The notes below the pieces were generated by a model. It was not told where the DNA came from and ran no database searches. It saw only the letters and a list, made by a program, of their open reading frames with translations. Source: Alphaproteobacteria bacterium (lineage in GTDB: Bacteria > Pseudomonadota > Alphaproteobacteria > Rickettsiales > SXRF01). Taken from it: 64,000 nt of DNA. A program made the translations under genes and the position numbers. The stretch spans positions 1 through 64,000 of the forward strand of contig JANYES010000005.1 of assembly GCA_025362975.1 (NCBI GenBank), given 5' to 3'. Below, piece after piece: positions 10,978 to 21,014 of the stretch. How positions within the stretch are numbered: position 1 is the first letter of the stretch; each line of letters starts with the position of its first letter.

Positions 10978-11048
10978 CTAAGGCCCAAGCTGATGACTGT
11001 ATCGATTATTATTGCTGATTTATTGCCTATCTTCTTTAGCGATGGGCA
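10978..11048 (+). pseudogene. Fragment of a second CusA/CzcA gene
   Basis: aggcccaagctgatgactgtatcgatt... encodes RPKLMTVSIIIADLLPIFFSDG, matching RPKLMTVSVIIAGLLPIFFTEG of the 2-913 gene. Confidence 0.8.
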
Positions 11049-11678
11049 GAGGGATGGCGATTACCTGGTCAGGACATTGAGCAGGTGATCGCGCATGCGG
11101 CGGTACAGATGCTGCAGGATGATAATGCCATCACCACTGCGCTGAAGAAATCACAAATCGAAGCGCATCGGATTCCGGGGGTGATCCATGCCGCTGGAAA
11201 GATAAAACCCGATGCTGATAACATAATTGATCGATTCATCCAGCGGGTGGAGATGCAGCAAGATGGCATACGCATCGTTTTATCATTGGCATCGCTTGCA
11301 TCAGGCAAGGAAGCAACCATCACCTACGATATCCCGATGCAGATGAAACGGCGGGGCGTGGAGATGCGACTCGTGATCGGCAGTGCTGGCCCCGCCAGAG
11401 TGGATCAGACATTACTGAAAACCATCATCCGCGCCCATAGATGGTTCAACGAGCTAATATCCGGACAAGCGCAGAGTATGGCTGAGATTGCATTAAGGGA
11501 ATGCATTGATAAAAGCTACGTCGCCCGTATCATGGATCTCGTCTTCCTTGCCCCTGACATTACCGAAAGCATTATCGCAGGGTACCAGCCTCCGGATCTC
11601 AGCGTAGAGAAACTCACCAAACGCATCGAACTTCCAATGGACTGGGCGCAGCAGCGCCAGATTTTCGGTTTTGCCTGA
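11049..11678 (+). pseudogene. Serine recombinase, C-terminal fragment (second copy)
   Basis: GWRLPGQDIEQVIAHAAVQML...ITYDIPMQMKRRGVEMRLVIG...DLSVEKLTKRIELPMDWAQQRQIFGFA aligns with the tail of the 4192-5789 recombinase. Confidence 0.85.
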
Positions 11679-11815
11679 ATCCCCTAAGTGGACCGACGAA
11701 ATCGCTAACAGAGATATTCCCGATAATCAGGCCGGAAAAGCCCAATTGCAGGTTATCTCCGGTCGGTTCCTCACCACGAGGCCCGCTGTGTGCGGGGCAC
11801 ACGCGGAAAATATAT

Positions 11816-11843
11816 AATATTATTGTTATTAAACAATAATATT
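11816..11843. repeat. Perfect 12-bp palindrome, ATTA loop
   Basis: AATATTATTGTT-ATTA-AACAATAATATT, directly abutting the tRNA-Ile2 3' end. Confidence 0.85.
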
Positions 11844-11891
11844 GGTGGGGGGGGGGTGAGGGACTTGAACCCACGACCAAGGCGTTATGAG
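11844..11891 (-). pseudogene. tRNA-Ile2(CAT) 3' half left by element B (attL side)
   Basis: Reverse complement CTCATAACGCCTTGGTCGTGGGTTCAAGTCCCTCACCCCCCCCCCACCA. Complements the 5' half at 21627-21666. C run is 10 instead of 6. Confidence 0.85.
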
Positions 11892-12009
11892 TGACATAGT
11901 CTTGGTTCCCAACCATTCTCAATCGACCCCATAAAACCACTAATATCCTTGATATAAAAAGATATTTTTCCCATTTCCCCCTATTCTCCGCTAGCTTTTT
12001 CCATAGAGC

Positions 12010-12031
12010 ACTCTTATTATACTCTTATTAT
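12010..12031 (+). repeat. Element B terminal direct repeat, left (candidate integrase arm sites)
   Basis: ACTCTTATTATACTCTTATTAT; right copy ACTCTTATTATGCTCTTATTAT at 21511-21532 (1 mismatch). Each is a tandem CTCTTATTAT pair. Confidence 0.8.
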
Positions 12032-12057
12032 TTTCAGTTTTTTTTCATAATAGCAAT

Positions 12058-13284
12058 ATGTCTAAAATTAATAAGAGTAATACTCGGAAAGACAAGCTGA
12101 CTGTACGTTTTGTTGAATCACTACCCTTCGTCGCAAAGGGGCAAAAGGTATATACGGACTGCGAATTGATAGGATTTGGTATCATTGTCGGCAAAAATTC
12201 CAAGACTTATTTCGCCCAGCGTTTCGTTAATGGGAAAACTGTCAGGGTCACAATAGGCAGGCACGGCATATTTACCAGCGAGCAAGCCCGCACTGATGCT
12301 AGGGAATTACTCGTCCGTATGGCACGTGGCGAAAACCCTAATCAAACGAAACGTGAAATAATATTGGAAGAACGAGAAATCGCTTCAAATGAGATAACAC
12401 TGGCACAAGCGTGCGATGCGTATCAAGAAGGCAAGAAACACCTAAGCAAAGTCAGTCTTTATAGGTTACGCAGATGCAGGGAGCAGTGGTTTGATGATTG
12501 GATGCGGCTTCCTATTAATCAAATCACTAAGGAAATGGTGCTTAAACGCCATGCAAAAATCGGCAAGAAGCATGGCGGCACAACTGCTAATAACGCTTTG
12601 AAATTGTTACGAGCAATCTATAACTTCGCTCTTATTATCAATAGCACCCTCCCCGCCAATCCTGTCAGAACCTTATCTCAAGCCAAAAGTTGGTTTAAAC
12701 AGGAAGTAAGGCAAAGCGTTATAAGGCCTACACAGCTGAAATCTTGGTATGATGCGGTAATGCTGGTGGAAAGCAGTATTATACGGGATTACCTTTGCCT
12801 ACTGTTATTTACAGGCATGAGAAAAACCGAAGGATTATCGCTACGTTGGGAAAATGTTGATTTTAAGGAAAAGGTCATAACGGTGCCGGATACCAAAAAT
12901 GGCAAGCCCCTTATCATTCCTATGAGCGATTATGTCCATGATTTGCTCAGTTCTAGAAAAAAGCGCACAAGCAATAGCAAATGGGTTTTCCCCGGCACTG
13001 GCAAAACAGGTCATCTTGTTGAACCCAAGAAGGCAATGGCAAACATAGCAAAGAAATCTGGCGTTCCATTTATGACACATGACCTACGCCGCACCTTTAT
13101 CACTATAGCTGAGAGTCTTGATATATCATCATATGCGCTCAAACGACTCGTCAATCACAGCCAAGGCCGCGATGTGACAACTGGCTATATAGTCATGAAC
13201 GTTGACCGCCTGAGAGAGCCAATGCAAAAAGTAGCCACTTTTATTCAGCAGAAAATTAATGCCGATAATAAAGAATCAAGGTAA
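12058..13284 (+). CDS. Tyrosine-type integrase (DUF4102/P4-like)
   Basis: N-terminal arm-binding-type domain; catalytic region LLFTGMRKTEGLSLRWENVDF ... THDLRRTFITIAES ... LVNHSQGRDVTTGYI. Confidence 0.93.
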   Translation: MSKINKSNTRKDKLTVRFVESLPFVAKGQKVYTDCELIGFGIIVGKNSKTYFAQRFVNGKTVRVTIGRHGIFTSEQARTDARELLVRMARGENPNQTKREIILEEREIASNEITLAQACDAYQEGKKHLSKVSLYRLRRCREQWFDDWMRLPINQITKEMVLKRHAKIGKKHGGTTANNALKLLRAIYNFALIINSTLPANPVRTLSQAKSWFKQEVRQSVIRPTQLKSWYDAVMLVESSIIRDYLCLLLFTGMRKTEGLSLRWENVDFKEKVITVPDTKNGKPLIIPMSDYVHDLLSSRKKRTSNSKWVFPGTGKTGHLVEPKKAMANIAKKSGVPFMTHDLRRTFITIAESLDISSYALKRLVNHSQGRDVTTGYIVMNVDRLREPMQKVATFIQQKINADNKESR

Positions 13285-13314
13285 TAAAGAATTATCTAAC
13301 AATTAGGATTTACT

Positions 13315-14187
13315 ATGAAAATTGTTGCGCTTGATGGGAAATTTAAGACAGACGATATGATTCATTTTGATGAACTGGTCAATAAGGCCGGGGAATCACT
13401 ATACGAGGCAGCTTGGAAAGATAATCCTTTTACAGATGTTGAGCCATTCCATCGCGCCGTACCGAAGAAAATGAGAAAGAGTGCTGCGGTAACTGAGGTT
13501 AAAATATCCACTTTTATAATGCAAGATAACGAGCCGAAATTATTTAGTCGGATAATACCATTCGCACATGCATATAAAGATAAAAAAGACGATAGCACCT
13601 TGGTTTTAGAAGCTCAGCAAATGTTGATGAATATAAGGCAAAAATTATGGTCGATAATTAATAAAACTCAATTGCCTTATAGTGTCCTACTAAATAATGG
13701 CAACATTATTGAAAGCAGCGATATTAACGCCGGAATGTGGTTAATGAAACCCAACACTATATTCTGCACTGGTTGCTTTCCAATCAAAAGAGGTGCTGTA
13801 CGACTTTGGGGCAGATTGTTATTCAAAAAAGAACAAGCATTGGAATGTATAAAAAATCTCAATAAGGACTCTGCCTCTATACAGCCTGTACCTAATACGC
13901 AATCTGGTGTTGAGGAAAATGAAGATGACAGGGAAGATGATGAAATAGATTCACGAGAAAGAAATTCTCTTCTCAAAATAATACTTATCATGAGCATAAA
14001 AGAACACCGGAAACAAATGATAGAGGGAAATTATCATAGTATTGGCAATAAGATAAAAGGCTGGGCGGCTGATTATGGCATAGAAATAGGCCATAAAAAT
14101 GTTGCTGATAAAATTGAGAAAGCAACACAACTTCCTTCATGGAAAACATACTTAGGATATTTGAAGGAAGATAAAAAAGTCCAATAG
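13315..14187 (+). CDS. Hypothetical protein (element B)
   Basis: 290-aa ORF just downstream of the integrase. Confidence 0.65.
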   Translation: MKIVALDGKFKTDDMIHFDELVNKAGESLYEAAWKDNPFTDVEPFHRAVPKKMRKSAAVTEVKISTFIMQDNEPKLFSRIIPFAHAYKDKKDDSTLVLEAQQMLMNIRQKLWSIINKTQLPYSVLLNNGNIIESSDINAGMWLMKPNTIFCTGCFPIKRGAVRLWGRLLFKKEQALECIKNLNKDSASIQPVPNTQSGVEENEDDREDDEIDSRERNSLLKIILIMSIKEHRKQMIEGNYHSIGNKIKGWAADYGIEIGHKNVADKIEKATQLPSWKTYLGYLKEDKKVQ

Positions 14188-14287
14188 CAAATTTTCTGTC
14201 CAATAGGAGTTTTTCTAAGGTTATTGAACTTCTTTCCCTTTGAATAACAATACATTTCGCTCTGTTGATTAACTAACGGAGCAATGT

Positions 14288-14623
14288 ATGAATGTTGAAA
14301 AATTAAACTCAACGGATACTGACAATAAGCCAGTATCTACTCAGATGGAGGAACATCTTCAGCTGGTACAGCAATTACAGAGTGCTGACCCTCACCTTAC
14401 CCTTTTGACTGGCAAAGAACTGGCCATTTATTGGAAAGTCAGCAAAAAGAAGATTGAGGCTGACCGTGTAAGCGGTGCAGGCATTCCTTTTATCAGGCTT
14501 TCCTCCGGTGCAATTCGATACCGTTTACAAGCTGTCTTGCAGCACATGGCGGATAATCAATGCACCAACACGTGCAATCAATCTCCAAGACCGGAAAAGA
14601 CCAAGTGCCAAAATGCGAATTAA
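14288..14623 (+). CDS. Small helix-turn-helix/excisionase-like protein
   Basis: LTGKELAIYWKVSKKKIEADRVSGAGIPFIRLSSGAIRYRLQAV. Confidence 0.6.
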   Translation: MNVEKLNSTDTDNKPVSTQMEEHLQLVQQLQSADPHLTLLTGKELAIYWKVSKKKIEADRVSGAGIPFIRLSSGAIRYRLQAVLQHMADNQCTNTCNQSPRPEKTKCQNAN

Positions 14624-14686
14624 CTCGCAGTGGATGGCTATTATCAAAATTTTAGAACTGGAAATTTATTACTAAAGGTAGGGTCT

Positions 14687-15673
14687 ATGACTAAGCGTTT
14701 TAAAACCAAGCAAAGTAAAAATATTAATATTTCTGATAAAAAAAGCGAAAAGCTGATTAAGCATAGGTGCGGCAAAATTAAATTTAAGCGCATTGATAGC
14801 GCAATAGAAATGTCAATGGGTACTGCCGAAATTCTCGCACGGAAGCAGGCTTGCATCTGTTATGCAGAGTTTTGCAAAGATTTGGAGGGTTTTGAATGTG
14901 ACGAATTTGATTTAGTTGTCGGCGTGACCTTCAATAAAATCACTGAAAAGCAAATCGAAAAGCACCGCCCCGATAGAGCGGAAAGAATCGACCTTAGTGT
15001 CATGACGCCATATATGCGTCTATTTCCTATAAATAAAAAAATGTTTTCTACGAGAGTGCTGCCAGAAGATATTGCTCAGCAGCATTTGAACCGGCGTGTA
15101 AATTATGGCTATTCATATATAGCCGCTAAAAAAGAAAAAAACTGGAGCGAGAAAGAATATGAAAAGCACGTCATGAATCACGGCTATACTGCATTAGCCA
15201 AGCGCGGCAAGACAATTGTGTTCGATAGTTGTGGGGATAATGTGAGTCATAACGCTGGCACAGAATTAAATAATGACCCCGACATGGACGAATTATTTGA
15301 TGGTAAAAAGCAAAGTGGCACAAAAGCAGCTGTGGCTAATGCAGAACAATCCTCAGGGTTAGCAATTAACTATTCAGAAGAAGAAAGGCTATCTGCCTTC
15401 TATGAATGGCTTCCTCGACTCCCGCAATTATGTACTGCGAAATTTGAAAATAAAAATTTTTGGAAGCAGGAAACTAAAAACAAGCAGCGCAAGCAACACC
15501 CACCAGTGCGCCTTGCATTTATTATCCCGCAAAGACTCCCCAATCATGTAGGGATAAACTACGTTGATACTGGCTTAACCGAGGAGCTAAAGAAACTCAT
15601 GATGCAAATTGGGCACCAAGAATTAATAAAATCCGTAGTCGATAAGCCCAAGAAAAAGAAGCGCAAGAGATAG
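14687..15673 (+). CDS. Hypothetical protein (element B)
   Basis: Long ORF; start moved to ATG 14687 (MTKRFKTKQSKN...) preceded by purine-rich aaaggtaggg. Confidence 0.65.
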   Translation: MTKRFKTKQSKNINISDKKSEKLIKHRCGKIKFKRIDSAIEMSMGTAEILARKQACICYAEFCKDLEGFECDEFDLVVGVTFNKITEKQIEKHRPDRAERIDLSVMTPYMRLFPINKKMFSTRVLPEDIAQQHLNRRVNYGYSYIAAKKEKNWSEKEYEKHVMNHGYTALAKRGKTIVFDSCGDNVSHNAGTELNNDPDMDELFDGKKQSGTKAAVANAEQSSGLAINYSEEERLSAFYEWLPRLPQLCTAKFENKNFWKQETKNKQRKQHPPVRLAFIIPQRLPNHVGINYVDTGLTEELKKLMMQIGHQELIKSVVDKPKKKKRKR

Positions 15674-15768
15674 TTTCTGGTCTTTTTTAAAATAGAATTA
15701 AATAAAAATTACTGCATCGGAGATGTGTTTTATGAATCCACCTCCGATGTTTTTAGATAGGAATACTT

Positions 15769-17817
15769 ATGTCAAAGAAAAGTGATATGCATAAACAACG
15801 CCAAGCAATTAAGGCAATCACAGAAGGAATGACTGCAATTCCAGCTGGTGCAGGCACTGGCAAGACTTCCCTTATTATAGAGGGGATTTCAGCCGTTTTA
15901 GCGTCAAGCAGGAAAGGAATTACGACGTCGAGTAAAATACTCGCTGTCACCTTTGGTAAGAAAGCCGCCAAAGAGATTAAACAGAGGCTGAAAGACGCTA
16001 TAGGTGATAAAGCTAATAATGTTATCGCTAGCACCCTCCACTCCCACGCAGCAAGCATTGTACGCAATAACGCGAAAGTATTGGGTTTTAGCAAACAGTT
16101 TTCAATTATTGGCGATGACGCCGTTATTCGCGCACTGAAAAGAATTTGCGCCTCTCAAAATCTCAGTCTAACGGAAAAACAATTAGATGAAGAATATGAT
16201 GCTATCGAATTGTTTAAGGCTAAAGGATTATTCCCCAACCAGATTGCTCCCGATTCAGAGTACCGCCTAAAGCAATTATATAAAGAACTTCAAGAAACGC
16301 TTATGTCAGCGAATTGTCTGACCTATAGCGACCTTATTTTATATGCCTGCAAGGCATATGAAGAACAGTATGAGCCTGATGGCCAGTGGGAGCAGATATT
16401 TGTAGATGAAACACAGGACATCAATCCGGCGCAATACGCCTTCATTCAATATTTAGCTGGTAAGAAAGCGAACATTTGCATGGTCGGTGATGATGACCAG
16501 TGTATCTACGGCTGGCGGGGAGCAGACCCCAAGCTGATGCAGCGTTTTACAAAGGATTATTCAGCTAAGATATGCTCACTGGAACAGAACTTCCGTTCTA
16601 CCGGATGTATTTTGAAAGCTGCCAATAGCGTCATCACTAATAACTCAGATAGGATACAAAAAGAACTTTTTACCAAGAGAGATAACGGACAGCCAATTAG
16701 AGTTCAACGACTGTCTGGTCTATATGATGAAGCATGTTTCATTGCGAAATATATTAAAAAAAGGCTCAAAGAATTTCAAGGTTCCAAGAAAAAATCGTAG
16801 AAGAAGATTGGTGTATTAGCAAGGCTCGATTCCCACCTGACAGAAATTGCGAAAATACTAGAGCAAAACAATATTCCCTATCAATATGGCAATAATGCTC
16901 TTTACAAAAAAAAGTGCATACAGACTGCCATTGATTATATGCAACTGTTACATAATCCGAATAATTGGCTGGCGTTTCAAAATGTCATGGCAAACCCACG
17001 GCGCGGCCTCAATGAGGCTACTCTCAATAAAATCCATGATTATGCCAATGAAAATAAGCTGAGTTTTTGGCAAGCGGCGACTCAATTAACGGAAGCAAGC
17101 AATTTGAAGAAATGCCGTAAATTTATTGATAATATTGAGAATTGGAAAAAACGATGCAAAGGACAGACCGCTAGTTTTGCGCTTAATTATATACTTGTTA
17201 ATTCGGGTTACAAAAAGTCCCTTAATGACACTGAAAAGGCGGATATAAAGCAACTATTATCAAAAGCAGATGATTTCGATACTATTAGCGACTTTTTAGA
17301 TGCGATTGCTTATGACGCTAACGAGCCAAATATTTCTAATGAAACCACAGTGTATCTAATGACGATTCATGCGGCAAAAGGGCTGGAATTTGACACTGTG
17401 TTTCTCCCTGCCTGGGAGATGGGGCAGTTCCCTCACCCAGCTGGTGATATTGCAGAAGAACGAAGATTAGCCTATGTCGCCATCACAAGAGCAAAAAGAA
17501 GGCTTTTCATTACTTCTATCATAAAGCCGGAGCGCAGAACTGCTGACAAAGGAAAGCAAGTAGAAAAGTCAATTTTTATCAATGAAATTGATAAAGACTT
17601 CCGTTTCCGTAAACGCAGCAAAAAAGCATCATTTTCTCTGCTTGATAATAGGTCTGATATAACTGACAGAAAGAAAATAATGGTGGGCGATACGGTGAGT
17701 CATAATGTCGATAATGGCTATGGAACCATTATGAAAGTGCAAAATGATAAGATAATTGTGGATTTCAACGTAATTGGGAAAAAAACCGTACTGAAAAGCG
17801 AAATTACCAAGGCATAA
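15769..17817 (+). pseudogene. UvrD/PcrA-like superfamily 1 helicase with an in-frame TAG at 16798-16800
   Basis: Walker A AGAGTGKTS, DETQD, MVGDDDQCIYGWRGAD and LEQNFRST before the stop; TIHAAKGLEFDTVFLP and RRLAYVAITRAKRRLF after it, in the same frame. Confidence 0.85.
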
Positions 17818-18003
17818 TGAGTAAATTATGAGCCTAAAAATTATAACGCTCTATATTGTTGTTGTGAATGTTTTATGCATCTAAAACAAAGCATTAAATA
17901 GCAAATAAATATAAATAAGTAGCTAAAAACTTCCAATATCTATGTTTACTAACTAAATATTATAAAGGTCACATAGAATCACATATAAATATCATTATTC
18001 AGC

Positions 18004-18909
18004 ATGACGAACATAAATCTCAGCAACTATCATAGATTAGTAAAACTATACAAAGAACGTAAGTTCAGAGTTAAAAGTGGAACAGGGAAAATAAAGACAA
18101 CTGGATTAGCATTAGCTGAGAAGCAGAAAGATAAGAATGATAAAAAGCTGCGGAACGCTATTGTGAAAAACATCAAGAATCCTGTAAAGCTACTGCAATT
18201 AATCTCTGAAAATACATGTGCGGATTTGAATTACTTCAATCCTCATAGGGTTATTCCATGTAATTTAGCTATTTTAAAGGCTATGGAAGCTCATAAAATT
18301 CGCCTAAAAGATGCCTATATGTTTACTATTATTGAGGGAAAGCATGAAACTAGTAACCTTGTTTTTGACGCTAAAAGCGCAGCATTTAATTTAGAAGTAA
18401 TAAAGCAGGATTTTAAAGATAAGCTGGATGGCATGAACTTCATTGCTATGGTGGAGTTCGCCTACTTTATTGAGCAAAAGAAGCATGGCAAAATAATTCA
18501 AAAAGCAAGACATACAGATGGTGGGGAACTCATAAGTCCTCATCTGCAAGGAATTCTTTGGTCAAACGAACTCACAAAGAAAAAGAAAATACAGTTAAAT
18601 GAAGCATTTTCTGGCGGTAGGAATGAGGCTGATGGATTTTATGCAGAGAAAATGCACAACATAATAGGCGCAGTCGGGTACATGACAAAATTGCCGACAA
18701 CTGGTTATAAACTACGGGATAAGAGGGAAACGTACAAGCATACCGGAACTTACCTGCAGCAGCCAAGAATGTTCTGCCTGTTTAACCGGCTCAGGCATTA
18801 TGATTTTGATGATATGCTGGTGTCTGGTGGCGAAGGGAATGCTGTTAAAGATAGCATATTACAATATCTGCGAAATAATAAAAACGCGTGGCCTAATTTG
18901 GTTGACTAG
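18004..18909 (+). CDS. Hypothetical protein (element B)
   Basis: 301-aa ORF, no family recognised. Confidence 0.6.
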   Translation: MTNINLSNYHRLVKLYKERKFRVKSGTGKIKTTGLALAEKQKDKNDKKLRNAIVKNIKNPVKLLQLISENTCADLNYFNPHRVIPCNLAILKAMEAHKIRLKDAYMFTIIEGKHETSNLVFDAKSAAFNLEVIKQDFKDKLDGMNFIAMVEFAYFIEQKKHGKIIQKARHTDGGELISPHLQGILWSNELTKKKKIQLNEAFSGGRNEADGFYAEKMHNIIGAVGYMTKLPTTGYKLRDKRETYKHTGTYLQQPRMFCLFNRLRHYDFDDMLVSGGEGNAVKDSILQYLRNNKNAWPNLVD

Positions 18910-18966
18910 TGATAGAAGTAACTATTCCAGAATAGTTACCGATGCGATTTAAGGGGAGATGAGCTT

Positions 18967-19173
18967 ATGTCTAACGTATGGAAAGCAAAGGGAACAAGAA
19001 ATTGTATTCAGCAATTCATGAAGCAAAATCTTGATGTTCTTGGTGAAGGAGCCGCCAGCTACGAAGTGAACTATAATTCTGGCGGGAACGGAATAGTGTG
19101 TGTGAAGTTTGATTCAAACGAAGCCAGTAATTTGGCTCGTCTTGTGATTCCTGAATTATTAAAGCCATTTTAA
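18967..19173 (+). CDS. Small hypothetical protein
   Basis: 68-aa ORF preceded by aaggggagatgag. Confidence 0.45.
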   Translation: MSNVWKAKGTRNCIQQFMKQNLDVLGEGAASYEVNYNSGGNGIVCVKFDSNEASNLARLVIPELLKPF

Positions 19174-19324
19174 ATAAAAACAATGCCACATAAAGATTGC
19201 TAAAGGTGATATTATTCAACACTAAGTATTATGGCTGAACTTGAAGCCAATAATTAGTATTATCGACACTCTGTATTGATACAGGAATTTTGCGTATTTA
19301 TGGCCAGTCGCACATACTAACCAG

Positions 19325-19786
19325 ATGAATTTAGAATTCAAAAAACGCATTGAAAAAACAAAAGGACTATTCGAGCAACTTCACAGTAGTCCTGTTTTGA
19401 CCTTACTGCCAAAGTCTTTGCCAGCAGTTCCAGCAATCTATGTATTTCTTGAAAACGGGAAGCCAGTGCATGTGGGGCGGACTCGCAATTTAAAGAAACG
19501 TTCAAGAGGGCATATTGCAAAGAGTCATTACTCTGCATCCTTTGCATTTAAACGCGCTAGAATAGCCACAGGGAATGAAAAGGCATCGTATAAGGTGGAA
19601 GGGTCTCGAAATGCTCTTGTGGCAGCGGATAGCCCGTTTCTGACAGAATTTACACGTCAGATTGAATTGGTGAAACTGATGCAGGTAAAGTTCCTGCATG
19701 TGGAAGACCCAATAGACCAATATTTGCTAGAACTGTATGCAGCTATGGAATACGGCACATCTATGTCAGAATTTGACACTCATTAA
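19325..19786 (+). CDS. GIY-YIG nuclease-like protein
   Basis: VPAIYVFLENGKPVHVGRTRNLKKRSRGHIAK resembles the GIY-YIG core. Confidence 0.65.
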   Translation: MNLEFKKRIEKTKGLFEQLHSSPVLTLLPKSLPAVPAIYVFLENGKPVHVGRTRNLKKRSRGHIAKSHYSASFAFKRARIATGNEKASYKVEGSRNALVAADSPFLTEFTRQIELVKLMQVKFLHVEDPIDQYLLELYAAMEYGTSMSEFDTH

Positions 19787-19926
19787 AATTTCATACCAAT
19801 ATAGTGTTGAGTCAGCATAGACATTCACATTTGAAGTCTTCAGCCCATTAATAAATAAGGATAATGATGGCAATGACGTCAGAAAATCCCCCTTCCATTT
19901 CTTTAAACCTCTGATATAATAGTTAC

Positions 19927-20157
19927 ATGGCATTACTTGATAAAATCCAAGAATTTGAAACACGCCCGGCAGCTTTTAATAGCGCCGAACAAAGCAGCCG
20001 TACTTCCATGTTTCGCCATTTATCTGCAATCAACAAATTTGAAGGTATTACCCCAACTGCTGTTGATGAGCGCCTGTTCCAATTACTAGCCGCTGGCAAA
20101 GTAACTAAGCAAGAATACCTTGAACTTTGCTTATTGGATGCCCACGGTACAGCGTAG
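19927..20157 (+). CDS. Putative Fic-associated antitoxin
   Basis: 76-aa ORF whose TAG overlaps the GTG start of the Fic gene by one base. Confidence 0.55.
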   Translation: MALLDKIQEFETRPAAFNSAEQSSRTSMFRHLSAINKFEGITPTAVDERLFQLLAAGKVTKQEYLELCLLDAHGTA

Positions 20158-20762
20158 TGATAGATTCTTTTTGGAATACTGGCACTGACCCCTATCAGTA
20201 TGCCACCTCGACTGTACTTAAAAATATACCTGATATTCGCAATGCCGAGGCTCTGGAAGTGTTTGAGCAACGCGCCACTGCATTACGTCTAGATGAGATG
20301 ATTGTTGCTATTGCCGATGCTCCTGCGACTCTCGCTACATGGCAAATGATTCACCGGATTCTTTTTCAGGATGTATATAGCTGGGCTGGCCAGATTCGCA
20401 TGGTACAGCTTGCTAAAGGCGATACGCTCTTTGCCATGCCCGAGCATATTGAGGCAGAAGCAAAACGTATTTTTGATGCGTTCGGGCAGGAAGACCTGAC
20501 TACATTGGAACGTAAGCAACTTATTCCCAAACTTTCTTATTATTTCGGGGAATTAAATGTATTGCACCCTTTCCGCGAAGGAAATGGCCGAACACAGAAG
20601 CTGCTGTTTGATGAAATAGCTCGCCGCTGCGGATATAGGATAGACTGGTCTGCAATGGCTGTTGATGCATTACTGCAAGCTGTTATCGCTGCTTTTAATA
20701 AGCAGGATTATACGAGGCTTGAGCAAGTATTTGATGCGGCACTGCAAAAGCACACGCCATAA
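20157..20762 (+). CDS. Fic-domain protein
   Basis: ELNVLHPFREGNGRTQKLLFDEIARRCGY; GTG start at 20157 gives (V/M)IDSFWNTGTDPYQYATSTVLKN. Confidence 0.88.
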   Translation: MIDSFWNTGTDPYQYATSTVLKNIPDIRNAEALEVFEQRATALRLDEMIVAIADAPATLATWQMIHRILFQDVYSWAGQIRMVQLAKGDTLFAMPEHIEAEAKRIFDAFGQEDLTTLERKQLIPKLSYYFGELNVLHPFREGNGRTQKLLFDEIARRCGYRIDWSAMAVDALLQAVIAAFNKQDYTRLEQVFDAALQKHTP

Positions 20763-20974
20763 TGAATTATAGAAGGCTCTTGGAACTCTATTGGGAAATG
20801 GATGCATTCTGGAAAAAGATGCATGGCTTATATCTTGATGCAATTATAGGCTTTTCACTAGTACATGATACCGTGCAGCAGAATCAGCAACGCATTAGGG
20901 AAATTCTGGGTGATGTAGATGTATATTCAGAAGAGTTTCAAGATACCACAATATTTGGTAGTGGGTCAATTTGA
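20762..20974 (+). CDS. Small hypothetical protein
   Basis: 70-aa ORF whose start overlaps the Fic stop codon. Confidence 0.4.
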   Translation: MNYRRLLELYWEMDAFWKKMHGLYLDAIIGFSLVHDTVQQNQQRIREILGDVDVYSEEFQDTTIFGSGSI

Positions 20975-21014
20975 AAAATGATGTAGTGTTCGTTCACATC
21001 CCGTCACAAAACAA

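Noticed and set aside
11614-11940. Minus-strand ORF 108 aa spanning the tRNA 3' half
   Set aside because: Covers a tRNA remnant and recombinase tail; not a credible protein.
16798-16800. TAG in the helicase as evidence for stop-codon reassignment
   Set aside because: Other genes in the window end in TAG (for example the repeat protein at 31567-31569), so general recoding is unlikely; nonsense mutation is simpler.
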